Shown here one piece after another: positions 29,367-39,608 of a stretch of DNA of 64,000 nt. The first letter of the stretch is position 1; each line of letters opens with the position of its first letter. The position numbers and the translations under genes were made by a program. The stretch comes from Opitutia bacterium Tous-C4FEB (GTDB lineage Bacteria > Verrucomicrobiota > Verrucomicrobiia > Opitutales > Opitutaceae): positions 124,001 through 188,000 of the forward strand of contig NEVA01000002.1 in assembly GCA_002304445.1 (NCBI GenBank), read 5' to 3'. The notes below the pieces were generated by a model. That model worked only from the letters and a program-made list of their open reading frames with translations. It was not told the origin of the DNA and did no database searches.

Positions 29367-30173
29367 ATGAAAACCCCTGCACTTGCTCTGCTTCTTATCG
29401 CCGCCTCATCCGTACTTTTCTCGGCCGAGGAAAACAAACCTTTCCCTTTGGGCTATACAGATACGCCGATTATTCCCGGCACGAAGTGGAAGGTTCATGA
29501 TATAGATCGTCCAGCGCCTCCCGTTGTCGTCCCTGGGGCCAAACCCGGCGATGCACCTGCGGACGCGACCATTTTGTTCAATGGCAAAGATACCTCTCAG
29601 TTTTACAGCAAGAAGAAGGACACGCCCGGCAAATTCCCGAGTCCTTGGGTGATCGAGAATGGCGAGTTGATCGTCAATGGCGGTGATTGTTGGACCCACT
29701 TGGAGTTTGCGAGCTGCCAGCTCCATGTTGAATGGCGTAGTGACGCGAAGATTCAGAAGGGCAACTCGCAGAAGAAGGGTAACGGAGGGGTGTTTTTCAT
29801 GGACCGCTACGAGAGCCAGATGCTCGATACCGACAATAATCCCACTTACTCCGACGGTATGCCGGGCGGAATCTACGGGCAGACGCCGCCGCTCGTGAAC
29901 GCCGTTCGCAAGGCCGGCGAGTGGCAGGTATATGATATCATTTTCACGGCTCCCAAGCTGGAGAAAGGCAAGGTGGTCGAAGCGGCTCGGATCACAACGT
30001 TCCTCAACGGCGTGCTGGTCCAAAACAATACTGCGATCATGGGGCCCACCTTGCACAAGAAGACCACCGACTATAGCGGTATATTTCCGGAAAAGGCGCC
30101 GTTTCGATTTCAGGATCATAAAAACGAACCGCCGATTCGGATGCGGAACATCTGGGTGCGCCCCTTGCCCTGA
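29367..30173 (+). CDS. Secreted DUF1080 (3-keto-disaccharide hydrolase-like) protein
   Basis: 268 residues with a signal peptide (residues about 1-20, ending near LFSAEE). The DUF1080 lectin-like fold is recognisable by ATILFNGKDTSQF, WVIENGELIVNGG, QLHVEWRSDAK, NGGVFFMDRYESQMLD and the C-terminal PPIRMRNIWVRPLP. Characterised members hydrolyse or hydrate 3-keto-glycosides. Co-location with a GMC dehydrogenase and its small subunit suggests stepwise periplasmic breakdown of glycosides through 3-keto intermediates. Confidence 0.85.
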   Translation: MKTPALALLLIAASSVLFSAEENKPFPLGYTDTPIIPGTKWKVHDIDRPAPPVVVPGAKPGDAPADATILFNGKDTSQFYSKKKDTPGKFPSPWVIENGELIVNGGDCWTHLEFASCQLHVEWRSDAKIQKGNSQKKGNGGVFFMDRYESQMLDTDNNPTYSDGMPGGIYGQTPPLVNAVRKAGEWQVYDIIFTAPKLEKGKVVEAARITTFLNGVLVQNNTAIMGPTLHKKTTDYSGIFPEKAPFRFQDHKNEPPIRMRNIWVRPLP

Positions 30174-30249
30174 CCTTAGCGCACGTCTTCAAAATCGAGG
30201 AGAGTAGGGGGGGCCTTCGACTCGCAGAAAAAATCTTAGAGACTCCTGC

Positions 30250-30678
30250 ATGTTATCGCGCCTAAAAAAGTTCCTGGGGTTGCCTTCCGCAGCCGAAGAG
30301 AATTCCGGGGCCCGGGGCGAAGCCGCAGCGGCGGAGTTTTTGCAACGTGAACAGGCGTTTTCCATCGTTGCGCGGAACTGGCGCAACCCGAGGGATCTGC
30401 GCGAGGAGATTGATCTGGTCGCGCGTGATGGCGAAGTGTTGGTTTTCGTGGAGGTAAAGACCCGTGCTGCCGCCGCGTTGGTCTCTGGGTTCCATTCGGT
30501 GAATGCCCGTAAAAAAGCGGTGCTCCGTCGCGCCGCGACCGCTTACCTCCGCACGTTGCAGCATCCTCCAGTCACCTTCCGGCTCGATGTTGTGGAGGTC
30601 GTTTTTGCACCGGGTGGCGCCGCGGACGTGCGACATTTTGCGAACGTGCGTCTTTTCCCGAAATACTTCCAACCCTGA
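30250..30678 (+). CDS. YraN/UPF0102 family nuclease-fold protein
   Basis: 142 residues of the UPF0102 (YraN) family, which has a restriction endonuclease-like fold. Core motif EIDLVARDGEVLVFVEVKTR contains the Glu/Asp...Glu-x-Lys residues of that fold. GARGEAAAAEFL, ARNWR and the C-terminal FRLDVVEVVF are also typical. Precise function is unknown. The start ATG at 30250 gives a slightly long N terminus. zwf begins 85 bases downstream. Confidence 0.88.
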   Translation: MLSRLKKFLGLPSAAEENSGARGEAAAAEFLQREQAFSIVARNWRNPRDLREEIDLVARDGEVLVFVEVKTRAAAALVSGFHSVNARKKAVLRRAATAYLRTLQHPPVTFRLDVVEVVFAPGGAADVRHFANVRLFPKYFQP

Positions 30679-30763
30679 GTGGTGCGTTCCGGCGGCATGT
30701 CGGCAGGGGGCGCCGCCGCCATTTCCCTTGCTCAATTCCGGGCGTTGCAGAGAAATTCCCTCT

Positions 30764-32302
30764 ATGGCCGAATCTGCGCGTCATCCATTTCTCCAAGGTC
30801 TGAGCAAACACCGGGGGGCGCCTCCGACGGTTGTGGTCATTTTCGGTGCGTCCGGCGATTTGACGGCCCGCAAGCTCATCCCGGCGGTTTACAATCTTGG
30901 TCACGACAACCTGTTGCCTGCCGATTTCTTTCTCGTGGGCTACGGCCGGAAGGCGATTCCGGATGAAGAATTTCGCGCGCTGGCCACGGATGCGATCAAG
31001 GAATTCTCCCGGCGCGAACTGAATGCTGATGTCTGGGCGCGCGTCGCCGCCAATACCTCTTACGTCGCCGGCGGCTATGATGAAAAATCCGCATTCGACC
31101 GGCTCGCCGCCCACATCGCGGCGCTGGAAAAGAAGATCGGGCGCGAAGTGCAGACGCTTTTTTATATTTCAACCCCGCCTTCGGTGTTTGCTCCGATTTT
31201 GGAAAATCTGGGTGCCAGCGGTCTGGCGGCCAAGTATCTCGGTCAGGCTCATCACACGAAGGTCATTATCGAAAAACCTTTCGGCAAAGACCTCGAGTCG
31301 GCCCGTGCGCTCAATGTCACGATCCGCTCGGTGCTGGCCGAGCATCAAGTCTACCGGATCGACCATTACCTCGGCAAGGAGACGGTGCAGGATTTGCTCG
31401 TGCAGCGCTTCAGCAACGCGATCTTCGAGCCCCTTTGGAACCGTAACTTTATCGACAGTGTTCAAATCACCGTCGCGGAGGAAGTGGGTGTCGGCACCCG
31501 CGGCGGTTATTACGAGCAGAGCGGTGCGTTGCGCGACATGATCCAGAATCACACGATGCAATTACTCGCGCTCACCGCGATGGAGCCGCCTGTTTCCATG
31601 GATGCCGAGGCTGTGCGGGATGAGAAAGTCAAAGTGCTCAGGGCGATCCAGCCGCTCAATCTGGGCGCGGATGGAGACGTCGCCCGAGCGCAATACGCCG
31701 CGGGCATGATGGGCGGCAAGGCTGTCCCCGGTTATCTCCAAGAAGGCGGCATCGCGCCGGAATCGGCCACCGAGACCTACGCCGGCATCCGGCTCTCGAT
31801 CAACAATTGGCGATGGCAGGGCGTCCCGTTTTATCTGCGCTCCGGCAAGCGCATGGCGCGCCGCGTGTCCGAGATCGCGATCAACTTCAAGCGCCCGCCC
31901 GGCACGTTGTTCTCCAAAGACGGCGGCTTCGACCTCGCGGCCAACACGCTCGCCTTTCAGATTCAGCCCGACGAAGGCCTGAGCCTGATCATGAACACCA
32001 AGATTCCCGGTCTCGAGACCCGCACCCAGCCGGTGAAAATGAGCTTCCGTTACGCGACCACGTTCGGTTCCAACACCCCGGAGGCTTACGAGCGGCTGGT
32101 GCTCGATGCCATGATCGGTGATGGCACGCTTTTTATCCGCGGCGACGAAGCCGAGACCTCGTGGAAACTCTACACTCCGGTGCTGGAACATTGGAAACTC
32201 GCCGGACGCAAAGGCATGGACAGCTATCCGGCCGGCTCGTGGGGCCCGGCCACGGGCGAAGCGCTGGTTGCCGCAAACCAGCACGTTTGGCGTCAGCCCT
32301 AA
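30764..32302 (+). CDS. zwf: Glucose-6-phosphate 1-dehydrogenase
   Basis: NADP-dependent entry enzyme of the oxidative pentose phosphate pathway. The nucleotide loop FGASGDLTARKL is near residue 30, the active-site RIDHYLGKE near residue 205, and IEKPFGKDL precedes it. C-terminal RSGKRMARR, PDEGLSLIMNTKIPG and YERLVLDAM are family hallmarks. I start at the ATG at 30764 (512 residues); the longer frame upstream overlaps the preceding gene. opcA starts 6 bases after the stop. Confidence 0.95.
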   Translation: MAESARHPFLQGLSKHRGAPPTVVVIFGASGDLTARKLIPAVYNLGHDNLLPADFFLVGYGRKAIPDEEFRALATDAIKEFSRRELNADVWARVAANTSYVAGGYDEKSAFDRLAAHIAALEKKIGREVQTLFYISTPPSVFAPILENLGASGLAAKYLGQAHHTKVIIEKPFGKDLESARALNVTIRSVLAEHQVYRIDHYLGKETVQDLLVQRFSNAIFEPLWNRNFIDSVQITVAEEVGVGTRGGYYEQSGALRDMIQNHTMQLLALTAMEPPVSMDAEAVRDEKVKVLRAIQPLNLGADGDVARAQYAAGMMGGKAVPGYLQEGGIAPESATETYAGIRLSINNWRWQGVPFYLRSGKRMARRVSEIAINFKRPPGTLFSKDGGFDLAANTLAFQIQPDEGLSLIMNTKIPGLETRTQPVKMSFRYATTFGSNTPEAYERLVLDAMIGDGTLFIRGDEAETSWKLYTPVLEHWKLAGRKGMDSYPAGSWGPATGEALVAANQHVWRQP

Positions 32303-32308
32303 GCCGCC

Positions 32309-33292
32309 GTGCCCGCGATTTTCAACGCGCTTCCTGGTATCGAAGTGCCTGTGGGTTCGATCTCCTCGAGCCTGGCGAAGATGTGGGCCGATACTGCCGC
32401 CAGCGGCGGCCCGGCGCCGGTCAAGGGCGAGACCAAGGCGACCCAAGTTAACTTCGTGTTGCATCTCGGGTTTAATTCCACGGCCGCCGATGCGGTCGAG
32501 CAGTTCGAGACCGCCGTCCGTTTTTCGCGCCGCTATCCCTGCCGGGTGGTCGTGCTGTGCCCTTCATCGGATGATGCAAGCGCGGCGGAGATACGGGCGA
32601 AAATTTACGGTGAATGCTTTCTCGGGAAATCAAAAGGAGACACGCGCTGCTGCGAGTTTGTCCTTTTGAGTTATCCGAGTTCCGCCCGGAAATTTCTGGA
32701 GAATCAGGTGTCGATCTGCCTGTCGACCGATCTCCCTCTTTACTACTGGGCCCATCGTTTCAGCGCGAGCGGGCGTTTGGCGGATTATCGTTACCTGCTT
32801 ACCCGCGCCCATCGTGTGTTGCTCGACAGCGCGATCGCCCCGGCGGACGCGCTCACTTACGCGTGGCCGCGGCCGGAAAAAGTGCGGGATTTGGCCTATG
32901 CCCGATTGCTGCCCGTGCGGCAGTCGCTTGGGCAGTTTCTCAGCCGCTATCCGATGTCCGCCCTTTGTGGCGGGCTGAATGCGGTCACGCTGGGCTATGG
33001 GATCCACCTCGCCGCCGAGGCCCGGGTGTTGCTCGCTTGGGTGCAGGATCGTATGGGCCAAGGCGGAGAAAACCGCGCGACGTTTGAACTTGTCTCATCG
33101 ACGGAAGCGGCGCCGCAGGCCCTCGCGCTCGCGTTCACTTACGCCGACAACAAGTATTTTTCTTGGCGGGGCGATGCGGGGACGGGGGCGGCCCTTTTTT
33201 TGGCCGACTTCGGCACCGGCCGCACGGAACTGCCCGCCGCCGTGAGCCTGCTCACGCCTGAGAATGCGCTGAGCGAGGCGATGTTCTTTTGA
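32309..33292 (+). CDS. opcA: Glucose-6-phosphate dehydrogenase assembly protein OpcA
   Basis: 327-residue protein of the OpcA family, which binds and activates Zwf and is best known from cyanobacteria and actinobacteria. Recognisable points: N-terminal SLAKMWAD, NFVLHLGFNS, CRVVVLCPSSDD, a central CCEFVLLSYPSSARKFLENQVS and DLPLYYWAHRF. Initiation at GTG (32309) keeps a 6-base gap to zwf, so the pair is one operon and probably a functional couple. Similar length to cyanobacterial OpcA is limited evidence; context adds weight. Confidence 0.82.
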   Translation: MPAIFNALPGIEVPVGSISSSLAKMWADTAASGGPAPVKGETKATQVNFVLHLGFNSTAADAVEQFETAVRFSRRYPCRVVVLCPSSDDASAAEIRAKIYGECFLGKSKGDTRCCEFVLLSYPSSARKFLENQVSICLSTDLPLYYWAHRFSASGRLADYRYLLTRAHRVLLDSAIAPADALTYAWPRPEKVRDLAYARLLPVRQSLGQFLSRYPMSALCGGLNAVTLGYGIHLAAEARVLLAWVQDRMGQGGENRATFELVSSTEAAPQALALAFTYADNKYFSWRGDAGTGAALFLADFGTGRTELPAAVSLLTPENALSEAMFF

Positions 33293-33347
33293 GTCGAAGC
33301 GGACGTTTGAGCCGTCCCTTGCGGTTGAGTCCGACTGACCTTCCCGG

Positions 33348-34178
33348 CTATTTCGCTGCGGGCTTCGAAAAGTTGGCGTAGAAAAACGTGCTGGCTTCGG
33401 TGGCGAGGCGATTGGGGTCTTCCGAGAAGGTTTTGCTATCGGTCTCAAGGGCGAGCACGCCCTGCCAGCCGGACTTCTTCACTTCGGCGAACAGGCCCGC
33501 GTAGTTTGCGTCGCCCTTGCCGATTTCCGTGTCAACGGCGACGGTCTTGCCATCGACCACCTCAACTTTTTTGTCCTTCAAGTGCATGTCAAAAACTCGG
33601 TCGCCGTAATCGCGAAACACCTTGGCCGCATCGAAGCCGGCGGCGGTGATCCAGCCGATGTCGAGGCACACCCCGATGCGGCGGTCGCGGGCGTCGAGGA
33701 TTTTCTGCACGGTGGCGGGATCGCCGTAGACCGAGCCTTTGCCGTGATTGTGGATCGCGAGCTTGATGTCGTATTCCTTAACGAGGGCTTCGAGATTGTC
33801 CCATTCGGCCAAGTTCCGAGGTTCGACGACGATGATTTTGATGCCCATCAATTTCGCGAATTCGAAGAGCTTTCGGTTCGCCTCTTTGTCCATTGAGGTG
33901 CCGTTGACGCCAAACGTGTAGGCGGTGAGTCCGTTTTGCTCGAGCACGGCCTTCTTACGGAGGCTCTCGGCAGCAGGCGCCGTGGGATCGAGGTGGGATT
34001 TGATGAACTGGATGTTCTTGATGCCATGCTTGGTCGCAAAGGCCACGACTTGGTCGAAGGTCATGTTGCGGCACGTCCAAGTTTGGAGGCCAAGTTGCGG
34101 AGCAATCTGCGCGGTAGCGGCGTTCCACGAGAGCGCTAATGAACAGGCCAGCAGGGCGAGGAGGCGGAGTGTTTTCAT
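33348..34178 (-). CDS. Secreted sugar phosphate isomerase/epimerase-like TIM-barrel protein
   Basis: 276 residues of the xylose isomerase-like TIM-barrel (AP endonuclease family 2) superfamily. A signal peptide at residues about 1-23 ends near ATAQ, so it acts outside the cytoplasm. Barrel motifs: LGLQTWTCRNMTFDQVV, KIIVVEPRN, LAIHNHGKGS, VCLDIGWITAAG, RVFDMHLKDKK and VLALETDS, which supply the usual Glu/His/Asp metal ligands. Substrate unknown; exported members are common in Verrucomicrobiota beside keto-sugar enzymes. It is convergent to opcA. Confidence 0.82.
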   Translation of the reverse strand: MKTLRLLALLACSLALSWNAATAQIAPQLGLQTWTCRNMTFDQVVAFATKHGIKNIQFIKSHLDPTAPAAESLRKKAVLEQNGLTAYTFGVNGTSMDKEANRKLFEFAKLMGIKIIVVEPRNLAEWDNLEALVKEYDIKLAIHNHGKGSVYGDPATVQKILDARDRRIGVCLDIGWITAAGFDAAKVFRDYGDRVFDMHLKDKKVEVVDGKTVAVDTEIGKGDANYAGLFAEVKKSGWQGVLALETDSKTFSEDPNRLATEASTFFYANFSKPAAK

Positions 34179-34192
34179 GGGATAATGGCGGA

Positions 34193-35476
34193 TTAGACGA
34201 GAGAAAGGACCGAATAGGTGCGCTTGCCTTTGCGCAGGAGGACAAATTTTCCGAAGAGCAGATCAGCTTGGCCGAGGGTCCGAGCGAAGTCGGCGACCTT
34301 GATGTTGTTAACGTAAACGCCGCCGCCCTCGATGTCCTTGCGGGCTTGCCCTTTCGAGGGGGCAAGTTGCGCGAGCACCAAGGCCTCGGTCAGTGGCAAC
34401 GTCTTGCCCGAAAGCCAATCGGCGTGAGCGGGCAGGCTGACGGTCGGGACCTCGCCGACGACGTCACCAAAGGTGGCTTCACTGGTGTCGCCGATCTCGG
34501 CTCCAAATAGAATCGCGCTCGCTTTGAGTGCGGCATCGAGAGCGCCTTGGCCATGAACGGTGCGCGTAATTTCGGTGGCGAGGGCTTTGTGGGCCTCGCG
34601 AGCACCGGGGTTGGCGGCGTGTTTGGCTTCGAGCGCTTCGATTTCGGGGCGGGAGAGGAACGTAAACTTGCGGAGGTATTCGCCGACCTTGGCATCCTCG
34701 GTGTTTACGAAGAATTGGTAGAACTTATAGGGGCTCGTTTTTTCCGGATCGAGCCAGACGGCGCCACCCTCGGTTTTGCCGAACTTTGTGCCGTCGGCTT
34801 TGGTGATGAGAGGAAAGGTGAGTCCCCAGGCGGAGAGTCCCGTTTTTTTGCGGATGAGATCGGTGCCCGCCGTGATGTTGCCCCATTGCTCGGTGCCACC
34901 GATTTGGAGTTCGCAGTTTAGGTCCTGCCTCAGATGGCAAAAATCGTTGGCCTGCAGCAATTGGTAGCTGAACTCCGTGAAGCTGATGCCGGCCTCGCTG
35001 CCGAGGCGGTTTTTTACACTGTCCTTGGCGATCATGCTGCCGAGCGAGAAGTGCTTGCCGACTTCGCGCAGAAAATCGAGGAAGCTGATCGGCGCGGTCC
35101 AATCGGCGTTGTTGACGATCCTCGCCGGATTGCCGGCGGCGGAAAAATCGAGGAGGCGCCCGAGCTGGATGCAGATTCGGCCGTAATTGTAGGCGAGTTG
35201 CTCGCGGCTGAGCAGATTGCGCTCGGCGGACTTGCCGCCCGGGTCTCCGATCATGCCGGTAGCGCCGCCGGCGAGGCTGATGGCGTGATGACCCGCCAGT
35301 TGAAAGCGTCGCAAAGTCAACTGCGGCACCAAATGGCCGACGTGGAGCGAGTCCCCGGTCGGATCGAAGCCGCAATAAAGCGTGATCGGCCCCGTGCTCA
35401 GGCGCTGGGTGAGCGCAGCAAGGTCGGTGCAATCGGCGATGAGGCCGCGCCATTGGAGGTCTTCGATCAGGTTCAT
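34193..35476 (-). CDS. tyrS: Tyrosyl-tRNA synthetase
   Basis: Class I synthetase that charges tRNA-Tyr. It has YCGFDPTGDSLHVGH (HIGH signature as HVGH), the tyrosine pocket sequence SYQLLQANDF, GGTEQWGNI, and KFGKTEGG as the KMSKS equivalent. The C-terminal S4-type RNA-binding region (ARKDIEGGGVYVNNIKV) is intact. The ATG at 35476 gives 427 residues, the normal length; a 14-residue upstream extension is unlikely. The leader is pyrimidine-rich with no Shine-Dalgarno motif. Confidence 0.95.
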   Translation of the reverse strand: MNLIEDLQWRGLIADCTDLAALTQRLSTGPITLYCGFDPTGDSLHVGHLVPQLTLRRFQLAGHHAISLAGGATGMIGDPGGKSAERNLLSREQLAYNYGRICIQLGRLLDFSAAGNPARIVNNADWTAPISFLDFLREVGKHFSLGSMIAKDSVKNRLGSEAGISFTEFSYQLLQANDFCHLRQDLNCELQIGGTEQWGNITAGTDLIRKKTGLSAWGLTFPLITKADGTKFGKTEGGAVWLDPEKTSPYKFYQFFVNTEDAKVGEYLRKFTFLSRPEIEALEAKHAANPGAREAHKALATEITRTVHGQGALDAALKASAILFGAEIGDTSEATFGDVVGEVPTVSLPAHADWLSGKTLPLTEALVLAQLAPSKGQARKDIEGGGVYVNNIKVADFARTLGQADLLFGKFVLLRKGKRTYSVLSLV

Positions 35477-35653
35477 CAGGGGAAAGAAAGTTAACGGCCC
35501 GCCGCGCCGGCCGCGCAAGAGCGTTTCTAATGCCGCACCGCCTTAAAGTAGAAAAACGTCTGCTATCGGGAAAAACGGTTTGCGGCGACGTTGCGCGGGA
35601 GTCTAGCTCGTCCCTTTCATTTCGTTCCCACCCAACCCTCATCCATCATTACC

Positions 35654-36127
35654 ATGCCTATCTCCGTCGGCTCAAAAGCCCCTGATTTTACGCTCAAGTC
35701 CAAAACCGCCGACGGTCTCGTCGACGTGAAACTTAGCGCCAACTTTGGCGTTAAGCAGACCGTGATTTTGTTCTTCCCGCTCGCTTACACGGGCGTTTGC
35801 ACGCAGGAGCTGTGCGACCAGACGAGCGGCCTTGGTGACTACGAGAAACTCGGGGCCACGGTTTACGCGATCAGCGTGGACAGCCCGTTTGCTCAGGAGG
35901 CTTGGGCCAAGGCCAACAAGATCGGCATCACGCTGCTCTCGGACTTGAACAAAGAAACGACCAAGGCGTACGGCGTTCTTTTCCCGATGCTCGCGGGCAT
36001 CGGCGATACCTCGGCTCGGGCAGCATTCGTCGTCGGCAAGGATGGCGTCGTAACCTACGCCGAGCAGACCGCCACGCCGAAGGATCTGCCGAACTTCGAC
36101 GCCATCAAGGCCGTCCTCGCCAAATAA
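35654..36127 (+). CDS. Peroxiredoxin (AhpC/TSA family)
   Basis: Thiol peroxidase of 157 residues. The peroxidatic motif is [13 protein letters not shown], where the first Cys follows the conserved P-x-x-x-T. N-terminal [14 protein letters not shown] is the usual opening of the thioredoxin-like fold, and [12 protein letters not shown] is near the end. The second Cys lies four residues on, so the resolving arrangement is not clear. ATG at 35654 chosen. Its own short transcript is likely, with acnA 58 bases downstream. Confidence 0.92.
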   Translation: MPISVGSKAPDFTLKSKTADGLVDVKLSANFGVKQTVILFFPLAYTGVCTQELCDQTSGLGDYEKLGATVYAISVDSPFAQEAWAKANKIGITLLSDLNKETTKAYGVLFPMLAGIGDTSARAAFVVGKDGVVTYAEQTATPKDLPNFDAIKAVLAK

Positions 36128-36185
36128 ACCGGGCTACGTTCGCGGCCCGCGCTCCCCTTTAATCGAGTATCGAAAATCCAACTTC

Positions 36186-38870
36186 ATGAGCCTTCCCAAT
36201 CCGTTTAACACGCTCCAGACGTTCTCCGCCAACGGTGAATCTCACTCGTTCTACTCGTTGCCCGCCCTCGAAAAGGCCGGTTACAATGTGAGCAAGCTGC
36301 CGGTCTCGATTCGGATTGTGCTGGAATCGCTGCTGCGCAATTGCGACGGCAAGCGGGTCGCCGAGCCCGCCATCAAAGCGCTCGCAACGTGGGCGGCGAA
36401 GGCTGACCGCACGGACGAAATCCCCTTCGTCGTTGCGCGCATCGTGTTGCAGGATTTCACCGGCGTGCCGCTCTTGGTGGACCTCGCGGCGATGCGCTCG
36501 GCCGTCACGAAGCTGGGCAAAAACCCGAAGATCATCGAGCCCCTCGTACCGGTGGATCTCGTCGTTGACCACTCGGTGCAGGTCGATTTTGCGGGCAGTG
36601 CCGATGCGTTGGCGAAGAATCTCGAATTGGAGTTTTCGCGCAACCGCGAGCGCTACCAATTTCTGAAGTGGGGCATGCAGGCGTTCGACACCTTCAAGGT
36701 CGTCCCTCCCGGCATCGGCATCGTGCACCAAGTGAACTTGGAGTATCTCGCGAAAGGCGTGCTCAACGCCGGCCCCGTTTACTATCCCGACACGCTCGTC
36801 GGCACCGATTCGCACACGACGATGATCAACGGTCTCGGCATCGTGGGCTGGGGCGTCGGCGGCATTGAGGCCGAGGCCGGCATGTTGGGCCAACCGGTTT
36901 ATTTCCTCACGCCGGACGTCGTCGGCGTCTATCTCACCGGCGCTCTGCGTGAAGGCGTCACCGCCACCGATCTCGCGCTCACGCTCACCCAGCAGCTTCG
37001 CAAAGCCAAAGTCGTCGGCAAGTTCGTCGAGTTTTACGGTCCCGGCGCCGCCGCGCTGCCCGTCGTGGACCGCGCCACGATCGCCAATATGGCGCCCGAA
37101 TACGGCGCGACGATGGGCTTCTTCCCGATTGACGCCGAGTGCGTCAATTACCTCCGGGCCACCGGTCGCGATCCCAAGCAGCTCGCGCTCTACGAGGCTT
37201 ACTACCGTGCGCAGAATCTCTGGGGCATTCCCGAGAAAGGTCAGATCGAGTATTCGACCGATCTTTCTCTCGACCTCTCGACGGTCGGGCCGAGCGTCGC
37301 CGGTCCAAAGCGTCCGCAGGACCGGATCGAGCTCTCGAAGATGAAGCAGGAATTCCTCACGGCGTTCTCAAAGCCCGTCACCGAAAACGGCTTTGGCAAG
37401 AAGGCCGAAGAATTCTCGACTGTGACCGCCGACATCGGTGGCACGAAGCTCGGCCATGGCTCCGTGTTGATTGCTGCGATCACGAGCTGCACCAACACCT
37501 CCAACCCGAGCGTCATGCTCGCCGCCGGTCTCCTCGCCAAAAAGGCCGTCGCCAAAGGACTCAAGGTGAACCCGCTCGTGAAATCGTCGCTCGCGCCCGG
37601 TTCACGCGTTGTGACCGACTATCTCGATAAGACCGGTCTCACGCCGTACCTGGACCAACTCGGCTTTCAGACGGTCGGCTACGGTTGCACGACCTGTATC
37701 GGAAACTCCGGCCCGCTCTCGGCGCCGGTCGAGGAGGCAGTGGTGAAAAACGATCTCGTTGCCGCCTCCGTGCTTTCGGGTAACCGCAATTTCGAGGCGC
37801 GCGTCCATCAGAACATCAAGTCTAACTTCCTGATGTCGCCGCCGCTGGTCGTCGCATTCGCCCTCGCGGGCCGCGTCGATATCGACCTCTCGACCGAGCC
37901 GCTCGGCCACGATCAAGCCGGCGCCCCCGTGTTCTTGAAAGACATCTGGCCTACGCTGCAAGAGGTGCGCGACCAGATGCAGTCCGCCCTCAAGCCCGAG
38001 GTGTTCCGCCGTCTCTACATCAACTTCGCCGAGCAGAATCCGAAGTGGAACGAGATCCCTTCAACGACGGGCAATGTTTACGCCTTCGAGGCGAAATCGA
38101 CCTACATCCAAGAACCGCCGTTTTTCACGAATTTCTCGATGACGCCCGGCGCGATCAAGCCGATCACCGGGGCGCGCGCTCTGGGCCTGTTCGGTGACTC
38201 GGTCACGACCGACCACATTTCGCCGGCCGGCGCGATCAAGAAGAGCTCGCCCGCGGGCAAGTTCCTCCTCGAAAGCGGTGTGACCTATGAAGACTTCAAT
38301 TCCTACGGCTCGCGCCGCGGCAATGATCGCATCATGACGCGCGGTACCTTTGCCAACGTCCGCATCAAGAATCTGATGCTCGGCGGCGAAGAGGGCGGCA
38401 ACACGCTTGGCGCGGATGGGGTCAAGACCTCGATCTACGAGGCTTCGATGGCTTATCAAAAGGCCGGCATACCGTTGATCATCTTGGCCGGTCAGGAATA
38501 TGGCACAGGTTCGTCCCGCGACTGGGCCGCAAAAGGCACCAATCTTCTGGGCGTCAAAGTCGTCGTCGCCCAAAGCTTCGAGCGCATTCATCGGTCCAAT
38601 CTCGTGGGCATGGGCGTGCTGCCGCTGCAATTCAAAGACGGCACCACGGCGCAGACGCTGCAGCTTGATGGCACCGAGTCTTACGACGTCGTGGGTCTCG
38701 ATGAATCGATCAAGCCCCAGCAGGACCTCACGTTGAAAATCACGCGCAAGAGCGGTGCGGTCGAGAACGTGGTCGTGCGTTGTCGCATCGATACCCCGAT
38801 CGAGATCGACTACTACCAACACGGCGGGATTCTGCCCTATGTGTTGCGGCAGATTGTCGCCCAAAGTTGA
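36186..38870 (+). CDS. acnA: Aconitate hydratase A
   Basis: TCA-cycle enzyme converting citrate to isocitrate with a [4Fe-4S] cluster. Cluster ligands are Cys435 ([12 protein letters not shown]), Cys501 and Cys504 ([12 protein letters not shown]). Other family blocks: [27 protein letters not shown], and in the swivel domain [21 protein letters not shown] and [16 protein letters not shown]. Length of 894 residues matches AcnA/IRP-type enzymes. No Shine-Dalgarno sequence. Confidence 0.96.
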   Translation: MSLPNPFNTLQTFSANGESHSFYSLPALEKAGYNVSKLPVSIRIVLESLLRNCDGKRVAEPAIKALATWAAKADRTDEIPFVVARIVLQDFTGVPLLVDLAAMRSAVTKLGKNPKIIEPLVPVDLVVDHSVQVDFAGSADALAKNLELEFSRNRERYQFLKWGMQAFDTFKVVPPGIGIVHQVNLEYLAKGVLNAGPVYYPDTLVGTDSHTTMINGLGIVGWGVGGIEAEAGMLGQPVYFLTPDVVGVYLTGALREGVTATDLALTLTQQLRKAKVVGKFVEFYGPGAAALPVVDRATIANMAPEYGATMGFFPIDAECVNYLRATGRDPKQLALYEAYYRAQNLWGIPEKGQIEYSTDLSLDLSTVGPSVAGPKRPQDRIELSKMKQEFLTAFSKPVTENGFGKKAEEFSTVTADIGGTKLGHGSVLIAAITSCTNTSNPSVMLAAGLLAKKAVAKGLKVNPLVKSSLAPGSRVVTDYLDKTGLTPYLDQLGFQTVGYGCTTCIGNSGPLSAPVEEAVVKNDLVAASVLSGNRNFEARVHQNIKSNFLMSPPLVVAFALAGRVDIDLSTEPLGHDQAGAPVFLKDIWPTLQEVRDQMQSALKPEVFRRLYINFAEQNPKWNEIPSTTGNVYAFEAKSTYIQEPPFFTNFSMTPGAIKPITGARALGLFGDSVTTDHISPAGAIKKSSPAGKFLLESGVTYEDFNSYGSRRGNDRIMTRGTFANVRIKNLMLGGEEGGNTLGADGVKTSIYEASMAYQKAGIPLIILAGQEYGTGSSRDWAAKGTNLLGVKVVVAQSFERIHRSNLVGMGVLPLQFKDGTTAQTLQLDGTESYDVVGLDESIKPQQDLTLKITRKSGAVENVVVRCRIDTPIEIDYYQHGGILPYVLRQIVAQS

Positions 38871-38993
38871 TTTTTAACTTCGCGCGCGCCGCCGTTGAGC
38901 TACCGTTGGTCGGTGACTCTTCGGCGATGCTGGCGACGGTTCAAGTATCTGGGAATTATGCCGTTCTAGCAGGTTGTTTCGTTTTTCTTCTCC

Positions 38994-39503
38994 ATGCCCG
39001 ATTCGACTCCTTACGTTTATCTCGTAGATGCTTATTCCGATCCTGTGGTCGTGCGCATCGAGGGCCGGGCATGTTTTCAGAACAGCACCGGACTGAGAGA
39101 TTTCGTCGGCGAAATGCTGCGCCAAGGGCGCCAGCGCTTCGTGGTGGATTTTCAGAACTGCACGAGCATGGACAGCACGTTTCTTGGCGTGCTGGCGGGT
39201 GTGGCGCTGGAGCTAAAGAAGACCAATCCCCCCGGTAGCATTGTGCTTGCCCGGGTGGGAGTTCGGAATCTTGAGCTGATCCGTAACTTGGGTTTGCACC
39301 GTCTTCTCACCGTTGACGCCGGAGATATGCCGATGAGCTTCGGCAAGTGTGAGACGGCTCTGGCGGCGTCCAATCCGGGAGAACTGGATCGCGCGAAGTT
39401 GGCGCTCGAATCCCACGAGCACTTGGTGGCCGCCGATGAAAGCAATCGGGCGAAGTTTCAGGATGTATTGTCGTTTCTTAAAAATCGCGTTGAGCAAAGC
39501 TGA
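38994..39503 (+). CDS. STAS-domain protein (anti-sigma factor antagonist type)
   Basis: 169 residues. A STAS domain occupies about residues 10-115: VVVRIEGRACFQNSTGLRDF, then RFVVDFQNCTSMDSTFLGVL, in which the Ser of MDSTFLG is at the site phosphorylated in SpoIIAA/RsbV. The last 50 residues are an additional helical tail (RAKLALESHEHLVAADES). The following gene encodes a PP2C phosphatase, which would dephosphorylate such a STAS protein. No kinase gene is beside them. Confidence 0.85.
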   Translation: MPDSTPYVYLVDAYSDPVVVRIEGRACFQNSTGLRDFVGEMLRQGRQRFVVDFQNCTSMDSTFLGVLAGVALELKKTNPPGSIVLARVGVRNLELIRNLGLHRLLTVDAGDMPMSFGKCETALAASNPGELDRAKLALESHEHLVAADESNRAKFQDVLSFLKNRVEQS

Positions 39504-39608
39504 CCCGGAGAGGACCGACGCCGCCGGTGATGGCCCTGGGCGCTTTTTCTCTTTTTTGTAGTCTTCACGATTGCCCGTCTCGGCCGCTTTGGAACACAGT
39601 TTTGGCCC

